Origin: JAUSIF01 sp964620215
Lineage (GTDB): Bacteria; Pseudomonadota; Alphaproteobacteria; Rhizobiales; Xanthobacteraceae
Length of the DNA: 20,205 bases
Direction of reading: 5' to 3'
NCBI GenBank assembly: GCA_964620215.1
Contig: CAZUJE010000045.1
Span: 1 to 20,205 of the forward strand
The notes beneath the pieces were generated by a model. It had not been told where the DNA came from and ran no database searches. It was given only the letters and a program-made list of their open reading frames with translations. Of the stretch, positions 1-7,251 are shown piece after piece. Position numbers and translations under genes: made by a program. Positions within the stretch are counted from its first letter, which is position 1, and every line of letters begins with the position of its first letter.

Positions 1-1140
1 ATCGTGGCCGAGGAGCACTGGCTCCGTTACGGCGTCACCGCGCGCAGAAAACGCCACGTGCGGCGCGTGGAATCCCTGAACACGCTGCGCCAGAACCTGC
101 GCGAACATCGCCGCGCGGCGGGCAAGGCCGTCATCCAGGCCGCCGAATCGGAAAAATCCGGCGCGCTGGTGATCGAGGCCAGGAACATATCCAAATCCTT
201 CGGGACGAATGCCATCGTTTCCGGTTTCGCCACCCGCATCATGCGCGGCGACCGCATCGGCATCGTCGGCCCGAACGGAAGCGGAAAGACCACGCTGGTC
301 AATTTGCTTACCGGCGCGCTGGCGCCGGACGCGGGCGAAATCCGCCTCGGCGCGAACCTGCAAATGGCCACGCTCGATCAAAGCCGCGAGAGCCTCGACC
401 CCAATTGGATTTTGCGAGACGCGCTCACTGGCGGCATCGGCGACAGCGTCACGATTGGAAACGAGACCAAGCACTTTGTGAGCTACATGAAGGATTTCCT
501 GTTCTCGCCGGAGCAGGCACGCACGCCGCTGAGCGCGCTTTCCGGCGGCGAGCGTGGCCGCGTGATGCTCGCCCGCGCGCTTGCCCGCCCTTCCAATTTG
601 CTGGTGCTGGACGAGCCGACCAACGATCTCGATCTGGAGACGCTCGACGTGCTGGAGGAAATGCTCGGCGATTACGCTGGCACCGTGATCCTCATCAGCC
701 ATGACCGCGATTTTCTGGATCGCGTGGTGAACACGGTCATCGTGCCGGAAGGCAAGGGCCGCTGGCAGGAATATGCCGGCGGTTATTCGGACATGCTGGC
801 GCAGCGCGGCGCGGATCTCGCAGGCAAGCGCGCGCCGAAGAAGAAATCCATGCCCGACAAGAAAGACGAGCCTGCGGCTAAACCCTCGAAGGCAACCCGC
901 AAGAAACTCAGCTTCAAGGATAAATACGCGCTGGAAAATCTGCCGAAGCAGATTGCGGAATTGCAGGAAAAAATAGCAAAACTGCAAAAAGAGTTCGATG
1001 ACCCTGATTTATATGGGCGCGATCCCAAAAAATTTGAGAGAACTTCGCGCGCGCTTGCGGAATCTCAAGCGGAACTGGCTGGCGCGGAAGAAAAATGGCT
1101 GAAACTTGAGATGCTGCGGGAAGAGTTCGAGACGCGCTGA
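1..1140 (+). CDS. ABC-F family ATP-binding protein, C-terminal part (5' end outside the window)
   Basis: The reading frame is open from base 1, so the N-terminal ABC domain lies upstream and only the linker, the second ABC domain and a C-terminal extension are visible. Counting from the GTG at base 4, the second nucleotide-binding domain has Walker A GPNGSGKTT (about 89-97), the signature LSGGE (179-183), Walker B with LDEPTNDLD (about 202-210) and the H-loop SHDRDFLD (232-239). There are no membrane segments, as expected for ABC-F proteins, which act on ribosomes or nucleic acid rather than transporting. Residues from about 270 to the end are Lys/Glu-rich and look like the C-terminal coiled coil of Uup-type members. 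The basic start (ARRKRHVRR) belongs to the inter-domain linker. The family is clear; the choice of Uup over another ABC-F subgroup is inference. The stop codon lies one base from the stop of the convergent flavoprotein gene. Confidence 0.93.
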   Translation: MVAEEHWLRYGVTARRKRHVRRVESLNTLRQNLREHRRAAGKAVIQAAESEKSGALVIEARNISKSFGTNAIVSGFATRIMRGDRIGIVGPNGSGKTTLVNLLTGALAPDAGEIRLGANLQMATLDQSRESLDPNWILRDALTGGIGDSVTIGNETKHFVSYMKDFLFSPEQARTPLSALSGGERGRVMLARALARPSNLLVLDEPTNDLDLETLDVLEEMLGDYAGTVILISHDRDFLDRVVNTVIVPEGKGRWQEYAGGYSDMLAQRGADLAGKRAPKKKSMPDKKDEPAAKPSKATRKKLSFKDKYALENLPKQIAELQEKIAKLQKEFDDPDLYGRDPKKFERTSRALAESQAELAGAEEKWLKLEMLREEFETR

Positions 1141-1141
1141 T

Positions 1142-2359
1142 TTATTTGACGAGCCATTTGAGCGCGCCCTGCCCCGCCGCAACCCCGGTCGAGAAACAGG
1201 CTTGTAATAAATATCCGCCCGTCGGCGCTTCCCAATCGAGCATCTCGCCCGCAACGAACACGCCGGGCCTGGCGCGCAGCATCAAATGCTCATCGGCCTG
1301 ATCGAATTTGATTCCGCCCGCTGTTGAGATCGCGCGGGTGATAGGCGCGGTTGCGATCAGCTTCACCGGCACCGACTGAATGAGCGAAGCGAGCCCGGCC
1401 GGATTCATCCCGGCCAGCGATCCGCCCTGCGCGATCACGACTTCGTTCAGCAGCCCGATCGCGACCGCCGAAAGATGCGCTTTCTTTCGTAGGAAATTGG
1501 AGAGGGATTCTTTTCCGCGCGGCAACTGAAGCTGCGATTCCAATTGGCTTCGCGGAATGTCGGGGCGCATGTCGATATGCAGCAAGGCTTCACCCTTTGA
1601 TGCAATGGCCTCCCGCAAAGGCGCCGACAGCGCATAGATGGCGCCGCCTTCAAGGCCGTTGCGCGTGATCGTCACTTCACCGCGCTCCGCCAAACTTTGG
1701 AATTTCAGATCGACCGGCTTCAGCGGCTGCCCTTCGAAGCGGTCGCGAAAATGAGACGACCAGTTGGCGATGAATCCGCAATTCGCGGGCCTGAGCGGAG
1801 CGACTTCGATTTTCATCCGTTGCAATGGGACGATCCATTCGCCGTTTGAGCCGAGCTTCGGCCAGCTTGCGCCACCCAAGGCGAGCACGGTGGCACCCGA
1901 ATCCACTTTCACATCGCCTTCCGGCGTGTTGAACAAAAGCGCCTTGCCATCCCATCCCTTCCAGCGATGGCGCAGCCTGAAGGCGACACCCAAATCCGCG
2001 AGCCGCGCAAGCCATGCACGCAGCAAAGGCGAAGATTTCATCACATTCGGAAACACCCGCCCGCTTGAGCCGACAAATGTTTCCTGCCCCAGACTCTCGC
2101 ACCACGCGCACAAATCGGCGGGAGAAAAATTCTCGATACATTTCTTCAGATGCGGCCCGGCCCCGCGATAGCGCGACAGAAACGATTTCAATTCCTCGCT
2201 GTGCGTGAGGTTGAGTCCGCCGCGTCCCGCCAGCAGGAATTTCCGGCCCAGCGACGGCATACCGTCGAAAACCGTCACCTGCGCGCCGCCCTTTGCGAGC
2301 GTCTCGGCCGCCATCAATCCGGCGGGACCGCCACCGATCACCGCTGCCGATTTTCGCAC
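1142..2359 (-). CDS. NAD(P)/FAD-dependent flavoprotein, HI0933/BaiN-like family
   Basis: This 405-residue protein begins with a Rossmann dinucleotide-binding fold: GGGPAG at residues 9-14 after a hydrophobic strand, with an acidic residue (FD) ending the second strand near 32. The segment GRGGLNLTHSE (45-55) is the hallmark of the HI0933 family of flavoproteins. The end of the protein has the usual FAD-contact region, AGEMLDWEAPTGGYLLQAC, within residues 366-405. From memory the closest match is the subfamily named after Pseudomonas PP_4765; the substrate is unknown. The start is GTG at 2359-2357. Its first base overlaps the last base of the TAG stop of the upstream gene (TAGTG), so translation is probably coupled. 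It is convergent with the ABC-F gene, with a one-base gap and no terminator between. Family confidence is high, function unknown. Confidence 0.9.
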   Translation of the reverse strand: MRKSAAVIGGGPAGLMAAETLAKGGAQVTVFDGMPSLGRKFLLAGRGGLNLTHSEELKSFLSRYRGAGPHLKKCIENFSPADLCAWCESLGQETFVGSSGRVFPNVMKSSPLLRAWLARLADLGVAFRLRHRWKGWDGKALLFNTPEGDVKVDSGATVLALGGASWPKLGSNGEWIVPLQRMKIEVAPLRPANCGFIANWSSHFRDRFEGQPLKPVDLKFQSLAERGEVTITRNGLEGGAIYALSAPLREAIASKGEALLHIDMRPDIPRSQLESQLQLPRGKESLSNFLRKKAHLSAVAIGLLNEVVIAQGGSLAGMNPAGLASLIQSVPVKLIATAPITRAISTAGGIKFDQADEHLMLRARPGVFVAGEMLDWEAPTGGYLLQACFSTGVAAGQGALKWLVK

Positions 2360-5211
2360 TAGATGCCGATCTGCGCGGACGGAAGCGAGATGTCACCGAG
2401 GTCCGGCTCGCCGCTCATGCGCAACACTTCGGCGCGCGCCGCGTCGCGCAGCTTCACGACCGAGGCGAAATCACTGCCAACCGGCTGGATCGGATCGCCG
2501 ATCTCCACTTCGATGTTTGAGCGGCGCGGAAACCATTGGTCCGGACGCAGCAGCGAGCGCGTGCCGCGCAGCGCACCGGGATGCACCGGAATGTTCGCGC
2601 CCGCCGCCACGTTGAACGCGCCGAGATAGAATTTGGTCAGCCCCGCGCGCCGCGTGAACGTACCCTCGGGAAAGAACACGATGAAACGGCCCTTGCGCGC
2701 GACAGCAGTCACCGCATCCACCTCCGCGTGGCTCTTCCCATGACTGCCACGTTCGACAAACAGCATGCCCATCCGCGGCAACACCTTGCCCGCGATGAAC
2801 TGTTTTGTCAGTTCACGCTTGGCTACGAACACGGGTGCCGCGGGGAGCGTGGCGCTCAGAACGAGCGCATCGGTGTAGCTCGTGTGATTGAAGACAAGTA
2901 CCGCCCCGATGGGCGGGAGTTTTTCGAATCCGATTTTCTTAATCTTCACGCCGGTGAATGCGAAGGCTGAACGCGCGATAAGGCGGATTACTTTCCAGCG
3001 CCGCACCGTGCCTGGAACGAGCAGCACGGCGAGACCGCCGGAGATCAGCGCAAGGGCAATGACCAGCCAGAACCAGCCTGCCCAGATGATTTCAACAGCG
3101 CCTTTCATAAAGCGTGACGCACGCTGGCCCAGTCCCGCGAACCAGAGCCGCGCAAGCTGAACCTGAAGCGCGCGGCTTTTCTGGTCGAGATTCCCGCTCA
3201 GATAAAGTTCGCGCGCCGATGCGCGCCGCACTTTGCCTGACGAAGTTTTCGGCACCGTGCCGCGCTTCACGAGTGCGATGTCATCGGGCGGACTACCAAG
3301 AATGTTGGTGGCCACTTCGTGTATGCGTTGATGCAGCCTGTCCCGTGCCGCCTCGTCCGCGATGTCCGTCTCGGCGAGGATCACAAGCCGCTCGGTGCCA
3401 TGCGCCGTGTCGGCGGCGCCAAAGACGGCTACGCCGCCGCCGCGAATTCCGGAAATATCGGAAACAGCCTCTTCCACTTCCTGCGGATAAATATTCTGCC
3501 CCGCGCGGATGATGATGTCCTTGATGCGCCCGGTAATGTGGACTTCGCCGCCAGCCATGTAGGCGCGGTCGCCGCTGTCGTGCCAGCCGTCGCGGATCAT
3601 CGCGCTGGTGCGTGCTTCGTTGTGGAAATAGCCCGGCGTCGCGGACGGCCCGCGAAATTCCAGCCGGCCTTCCTGACGTTCGCCGAGTTCGCGGCGCTGC
3701 TCGTCCACGATGCGGATTTCGTGATCCGGGATCGGCACGCCGCAGGCGACGATCTCGATGGCATTCCTGTCGTTGGCGGCGGCAGGCTTTGCAAAACCGC
3801 TGCGCGTGAGCGACTCGCGATCCACCCGGTCGATCAGCGGGCCGCGTCCGGGTTTCGGCAACGCCAGACCGACGGCGTTCTCAGCCAATCCATAAACCGG
3901 CATCATGGCTTCGCGCTCGTAGCCATATTTGCCGAAGCGCTCGATGAAATCGCGCAGCGTCTGCACGTTTACCGGCTCGGCGCCGTTCAGCGTGGCGCGC
4001 ACTGAAGAAAGATCGAGTCCTTCGATGTCCTCATCGCGGATTTTCCGCAAGCACAATTCATAGGCAAAATTCGGCGCGGCCGAAATCGTCGCGCGATAGC
4101 GGTGCATCGCCCACAGCCAGCTTTCGGGCCGCGCCAGAAACGCGAGCGGCGACATCACATAGAGCGGCACGCCGAAATAAAGCGTGCCGAGCCACGCCCC
4201 GATCAAACCCATGTCGTGGTAGAGCGGCAGCCAGCTCACCATCACGTCGGAAGAAGTCGCTTCCACGGCAGCGCCAAAACCGCGGATATTCGCGATCAAA
4301 TTGGCATGGGTGAGCACGACGCCCTTCGGGTCGCCGGTGCTGCCCGATGTATATTGAATGAGTCCGATTGTGGACGGATCGACTTTCGGCAACGTCTCCG
4401 TAGCGGCGCCCTGCTGAACGAGATTTTCCACGCTCTCCACGGCACCAAGTGTCGGCACAAGACCCTTCAATAGCGCAGCCACATGCAGCGCCACAGGCAC
4501 GGTAATGAGCAGGCTCGCGCCCGCGTTCTTCAGAATTCCAGCCTGTCGCCCGAGATGCTCCTCGATCTTTGCCCGCTGCATCGGCGGATAGATCGGCACC
4601 GGCGTGGCACCCGCATAGAGAATTCCGAAAAATGCGATAAAAAATTCCTCGCCCGTCGGCAGCATCAGCGCGACACGATCGCCGGGCGCGATATCATGCG
4701 CGATCAAACTTGCCGCTGCCGCTTTCGCGCGCTGCGAAAGTTCGGCGTAAGTCATCGTGCCGAGAACGGTGGCGTGATCCTTCAGTACTGTGACATGCAG
4801 GCGGTCCGGGTGTTCCCGCACATGCCAGTCGAGCATCTCAACAAGCGTCTTTGCGCTCACCGGCGCTTCGACGCGCGCGAGCTTCGGCGCGATCACCGTC
4901 CTCGCCTCGGCGGCGAGTTTTTCGTCCGGTTCAGCCTTGTCGAGCGCGGGCAGCAGATCGGCCACCGTCTCCGCTTCCGTCACCATTTCCTCGGGAATCC
5001 GCGCGGCGAAAACGCGCTCGAGCCGGGAGATCAATTCGGTGCGGCCTAGACTGTCGATGCCAAGATCGCGCTCGAGACGGCTCGAAAGCGTCACATCGGT
5101 GAATTGCAGGCGGCGCGGCTGCAATTCGGCCACAAGATCGCGCACGGCGCCAACCAGGCGGCGCTCGCGCACGGAATCCTTTTCAGTGCTGGGGGAAGAC
5201 GATTCACTCAT
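2359..5211 (-). CDS. Acyl carrier domain / fatty-acyl-AMP ligase / PlsC-type acyltransferase fusion
   Basis: The 950-residue protein has three domains. Residues about 15-95 form an acyl carrier domain with the phosphopantetheine motif GIDSLGR and attachment Ser54. Residues about 120-675 form an adenylate-forming ligase: YTSGSTGDPKG (287-297), a VPIYPP and YHDMGL pair (205-210, 331-336) typical of fatty-acyl-AMP ligases, the HDSGD region (544-548) and the catalytic Lys660 in PKTSSGK. After a hydrophobic membrane segment (about 708-733) comes a 1-acyl-glycerol-3-phosphate acyltransferase domain with NHTSYTD (NHx4D, 775-781) and FPEGT (847-851). Inferred role: activate a fatty acid, load it on the in-cis carrier, and pass it to a (lyso)lipid at the inner membrane. 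E. coli Aas joins the same two activities in the opposite order, without the carrier domain. The start ATG lacks a strong ribosome site. It probably forms an operon with the flavoprotein gene. Confidence 0.9.
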   Translation of the reverse strand: MSESSSPSTEKDSVRERRLVGAVRDLVAELQPRRLQFTDVTLSSRLERDLGIDSLGRTELISRLERVFAARIPEEMVTEAETVADLLPALDKAEPDEKLAAEARTVIAPKLARVEAPVSAKTLVEMLDWHVREHPDRLHVTVLKDHATVLGTMTYAELSQRAKAAAASLIAHDIAPGDRVALMLPTGEEFFIAFFGILYAGATPVPIYPPMQRAKIEEHLGRQAGILKNAGASLLITVPVALHVAALLKGLVPTLGAVESVENLVQQGAATETLPKVDPSTIGLIQYTSGSTGDPKGVVLTHANLIANIRGFGAAVEATSSDVMVSWLPLYHDMGLIGAWLGTLYFGVPLYVMSPLAFLARPESWLWAMHRYRATISAAPNFAYELCLRKIRDEDIEGLDLSSVRATLNGAEPVNVQTLRDFIERFGKYGYEREAMMPVYGLAENAVGLALPKPGRGPLIDRVDRESLTRSGFAKPAAANDRNAIEIVACGVPIPDHEIRIVDEQRRELGERQEGRLEFRGPSATPGYFHNEARTSAMIRDGWHDSGDRAYMAGGEVHITGRIKDIIIRAGQNIYPQEVEEAVSDISGIRGGGVAVFGAADTAHGTERLVILAETDIADEAARDRLHQRIHEVATNILGSPPDDIALVKRGTVPKTSSGKVRRASARELYLSGNLDQKSRALQVQLARLWFAGLGQRASRFMKGAVEIIWAGWFWLVIALALISGGLAVLLVPGTVRRWKVIRLIARSAFAFTGVKIKKIGFEKLPPIGAVLVFNHTSYTDALVLSATLPAAPVFVAKRELTKQFIAGKVLPRMGMLFVERGSHGKSHAEVDAVTAVARKGRFIVFFPEGTFTRRAGLTKFYLGAFNVAAGANIPVHPGALRGTRSLLRPDQWFPRRSNIEVEIGDPIQPVGSDFASVVKLRDAARAEVLRMSGEPDLGDISLPSAQIGI

Positions 5212-5318
5212 CCGGCCGGGAATGTCGGCATGAATCGCATGAATGGCAAGAGGCGCTATAAACCCGCGCTTTTAGGGCTGCGCTTGCTAATCAGGTCGCT
5301 CAACGGGGACACAGTATG
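5212..5318 (-). promoter_or_regulatory. Leader region of the acyl-ligase/acyltransferase gene
   Basis: About 107 bases lie between the terminator of the DUF3551-like gene and the ATG of the fusion gene. The terminator just upstream suggests that a promoter for the fusion gene lies here. I could not identify convincing -35/-10 elements or an operator, so this is assigned by position only. Confidence 0.3.
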
Positions 5319-5357
5319 AAAAAACAAATCCCGGAAAAATTTTCCGGGACTTGTTTT
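5319..5357 (-). terminator. Rho-independent terminator of the DUF3551-like gene
   Basis: A perfect 10-bp stem, TCCCGGAAAA / TTTTCCGGGA with one central A (5329-5349), is extended by AAACAA / TTGTTT after one mismatch. Read on the minus strand, the stem is followed by a run of T. It begins about 10 bases beyond the TAA stop at 5367-5369 of the minus-strand gene, the right place for an intrinsic terminator. Confidence 0.85.
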
Positions 5358-5366
5358 AGCGATTTC

Positions 5367-5585
5367 TTACATCTTGGTGTTCTTCTCGCACCTGGCGCCG
5401 ACATTGCCCTTACGGGTTTCTTCGCACTGAGCCATCGTGTCATAGCGGCATTGCTCCGTGGCACCGCCCGGGGCGCTGCCACCCGAAATGAGACAGAAAG
5501 CCTTGTTTTCCTTCGTCTGAGCCGCAGCCGGCTGCACCGCGGCGATCGCGCCGAGCAAAGCCACGGAAATAATCAATGTGCGCAT
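5367..5585 (-). CDS. Small secreted Cys-rich protein, DUF3551-like
   Basis: A 72-residue protein of unknown function. Residues 1-22 form a signal peptide (MRTLIIS, a hydrophobic core, then a PAAA|Q cleavage site), so the mature form is a periplasmic or secreted peptide of about 50 residues. It contains four cysteines (31, 46, 54, 66) spaced as in the DUF3551 family, with a Gly-rich SGGSAPGGAT segment between the first two; two disulfides are likely. The ATG at 5585 is chosen because GGAGA precedes it and the signal peptide starts there; an in-frame start further upstream (5687) would add 34 residues that spoil the signal peptide. It is followed by a strong terminator and lies downstream of the lytic transglycosylase on the same strand. 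DUF3551 assignment is from pattern recall. Confidence 0.75.
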   Translation of the reverse strand: MRTLIISVALLGAIAAVQPAAAQTKENKAFCLISGGSAPGGATEQCRYDTMAQCEETRKGNVGARCEKNTKM

Positions 5586-5723
5586 GGACGTTCTCCCTTG
5601 ATTGTTGAATTGCAACAACAACCGGGCCTTGTTGATTTCGTTCCGGGAACTTACACGGCGATTTCGTGGCAGCTTCGCAACGCGCACGATGCGAAGAATT
5701 TTTACTAAAGTTCCGCGCGAAAT
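5586..5723 (-). promoter_or_regulatory. Leader between lytic transglycosylase and DUF3551-like gene
   Basis: A 138-base spacer. Just upstream of the GGAGA ribosome site is a small dyad, TTGTTG-N5-CAACAA (5602-5618), which could be a leader hairpin or operator. A second 7-bp hairpin with a 10-base loop (5673-5696, CTTCGCA / TGCGAAG) lies closer to the transglycosylase stop. No convincing -35/-10 was found. Confidence 0.3.
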
Positions 5724-7064
5724 CTATCGCCGCAAACGATTGAGCAATTCCGGCGTCGGATAGGAATCGGCGGGCAGATTAAGCTTGATTTGAATGTCCT
5801 TCACCGCCGCGCGGGTAGCGGCTCCCGGAATGCCGTCAATCTTGCCGACATCGTAACCGCGTTTCACCAGCAAACGCTGCAATTCGCGAATGTCATCGAA
5901 GCTGAGCGATTCAAGCCCTTCTTTTCCCCGGCTCATCGGCCCGGCACCCGCGATACGGATCGCGAGATAGGCGGCGGTCGTCGAATAGGTCAGCGAATTA
6001 TTCCACTGCGGGAAAATTCCGAAATTTTCATAGACCAGAAAAGCCGGGCCGAGGCGGCCCATCGGCAGCAGAAGCGAGGCAGGCAGTTCATCGCCTTCGA
6101 TAGGCTGCCCGTTGGCTTGGCGAACTCCCCACTGAGCCCATTGCGAGCGCGGGTGCTTGATCGCGAGGTCCGCCTGGTCCCACGGAAGCTTCGACGGCAC
6201 GCGAACCTCGTGCATCCAGGGCTGGCCCGCTTTCCAGCCAAGATGCTTGATGAAATTCGCCGTGGAGGCGAGCACGTCCGGCGCGCTGCGAAGAAGATTG
6301 ATTTTCCCGTCGCCGTCGAAGTCCACGCCATAGTCGAAATAGTGCGAAGGCAGAAATTGCGTCTGTCCAAGTTCGCCCGCCCAGGAACCGATCATCTGGT
6401 CAGGCGTGAGATCGCCGCGTTGAATAATTTTCAGCGCCGACATTAATTCCTTGCGGAAAAGGTCCGAGCGGCGGCAGTCGTAAGCGAGGGTCGCGAGCGA
6501 AGGCAGCGTAGTGATATTGCCGATGTTTCCGCCGAAATCCGTCTCGAGCCCCCAGAACGAAGCGATCACCGGCGCCGGCACGCCATATTCCTGTTCGACG
6601 CGCTTGAAGGTAGCGGCGTGTTTCTGGATTTGCGCCTGCCCTCCCTTGATGCGATGGCCCGCCGCCATGCGATCCGAAAATTGCAGGAAGCCCTGCCCGA
6701 ACACGCGCTGGCCGCGGTCGCGGTTGATGATCGACTGCTCGAAGGTGAGCTGGCTGCTCGCCGCATTCAGCGCGCGCTGGGAAATGCCCTGCTCCAGCGC
6801 GTCGCGCTTGAAATCCGCAAGCCAGCGATCAAAGCTGCCGGTGTTGCGGCAGGTGGAAATTGGCGCGGTTGGTGCCGTAGTTTCCGTGGGCTTCGGTTTG
6901 GGCTTCTGCTCAAAGCCCGGCCAGGAGAATGAAGGGGAGGATGTTTCCGTCTTGGGTTTCGGCTTTGGTTTGGGCTTCTGCTCGGTCGTCGTGGTTGTCT
7001 GCGCGAAGGCGAGCGTACCAGCCACGACAAAAAAAAGGGCGAGCAGATACGTCCAAATCTTCAT
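5724..7064 (-). CDS. Secreted lytic murein transglycosylase, MltB (SLT_2) type with C-terminal peptidoglycan-binding domain
   Basis: A 446-residue cell-wall enzyme that cleaves the MurNAc-GlcNAc bond with formation of a 1,6-anhydro end. Residues 1-21 are a signal peptide (hydrophobic, AFA|Q). Residues about 22-68 are a low-complexity linker with two Lys-Pro blocks (KPKPKPKPK at about 30-38 and KPKPKP at about 54-59) between Thr-rich stretches. The catalytic domain (about 73-375) has the signature SFWGLETDFG with probable catalytic Glu174, and GELGQTQFLPSHYFDYGVD, typical of MltB-family enzymes. Residues about 382-446 form a PG_binding_1 domain (LQRLLVKRGYDVGKIDG). No lipobox Cys is seen at the signal-peptide end, so it is probably soluble and periplasmic. 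Downstream of hemA on the same strand, separated by a REP-like element, so probably a separate transcript. Confidence 0.92.
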   Translation of the reverse strand: MKIWTYLLALFFVVAGTLAFAQTTTTTEQKPKPKPKPKTETSSPSFSWPGFEQKPKPKPTETTAPTAPISTCRNTGSFDRWLADFKRDALEQGISQRALNAASSQLTFEQSIINRDRGQRVFGQGFLQFSDRMAAGHRIKGGQAQIQKHAATFKRVEQEYGVPAPVIASFWGLETDFGGNIGNITTLPSLATLAYDCRRSDLFRKELMSALKIIQRGDLTPDQMIGSWAGELGQTQFLPSHYFDYGVDFDGDGKINLLRSAPDVLASTANFIKHLGWKAGQPWMHEVRVPSKLPWDQADLAIKHPRSQWAQWGVRQANGQPIEGDELPASLLLPMGRLGPAFLVYENFGIFPQWNNSLTYSTTAAYLAIRIAGAGPMSRGKEGLESLSFDDIRELQRLLVKRGYDVGKIDGIPGAATRAAVKDIQIKLNLPADSYPTPELLNRLRR

Positions 7065-7136
7065 GATGCGGGAGCCTCGGAATTGCTGGGCCGCAGTCTA
7101 ATGCACGATTTTACTCCCGTCATTCCGGGTAAAACC

Positions 7137-7229
7137 GTCATGCCCCGCGCAAGCGGGGCATCCAGTAAACGCCTCCCCTGACGATTTAGACATGCGATTA
7201 CTGGATCGCCCGCTTTCGCGGGCGATGAC
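7137..7229. repeat. Pair of inverted REP-like palindromes
   Basis: Two 32-base units lie head to head, 7137-7168 and 7198-7229, with a 29-base spacer. Each folds by itself: the left one as ATGCCCCGC / GCGGGGCAT with a GCAA loop, the right one with GATCGCCCGC / GCGGGCGAT arms. The shared end CCAGTAA faces TTACTGG, so the pair can also fold together. The left unit and the reverse complement of the right unit match at 27 of 32 positions, and four of the five differences are compensating stem pairs. A further partial unit (CCGTCATTCCGGG) precedes it near 7116. It lies between hemA and the transglycosylase gene and may also attenuate read-through from hemA. Confidence 0.8.
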
Positions 7230-7251
7230 AATGATGGAATGGAAAGAAAAA

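Noticed and set aside
5673..5696. Hairpin CTTCGCA / TGCGAAG as terminator of the lytic transglycosylase
   Set aside because: On the minus strand no T-run follows it; the T-run lies on the other side, so it would not terminate that gene.
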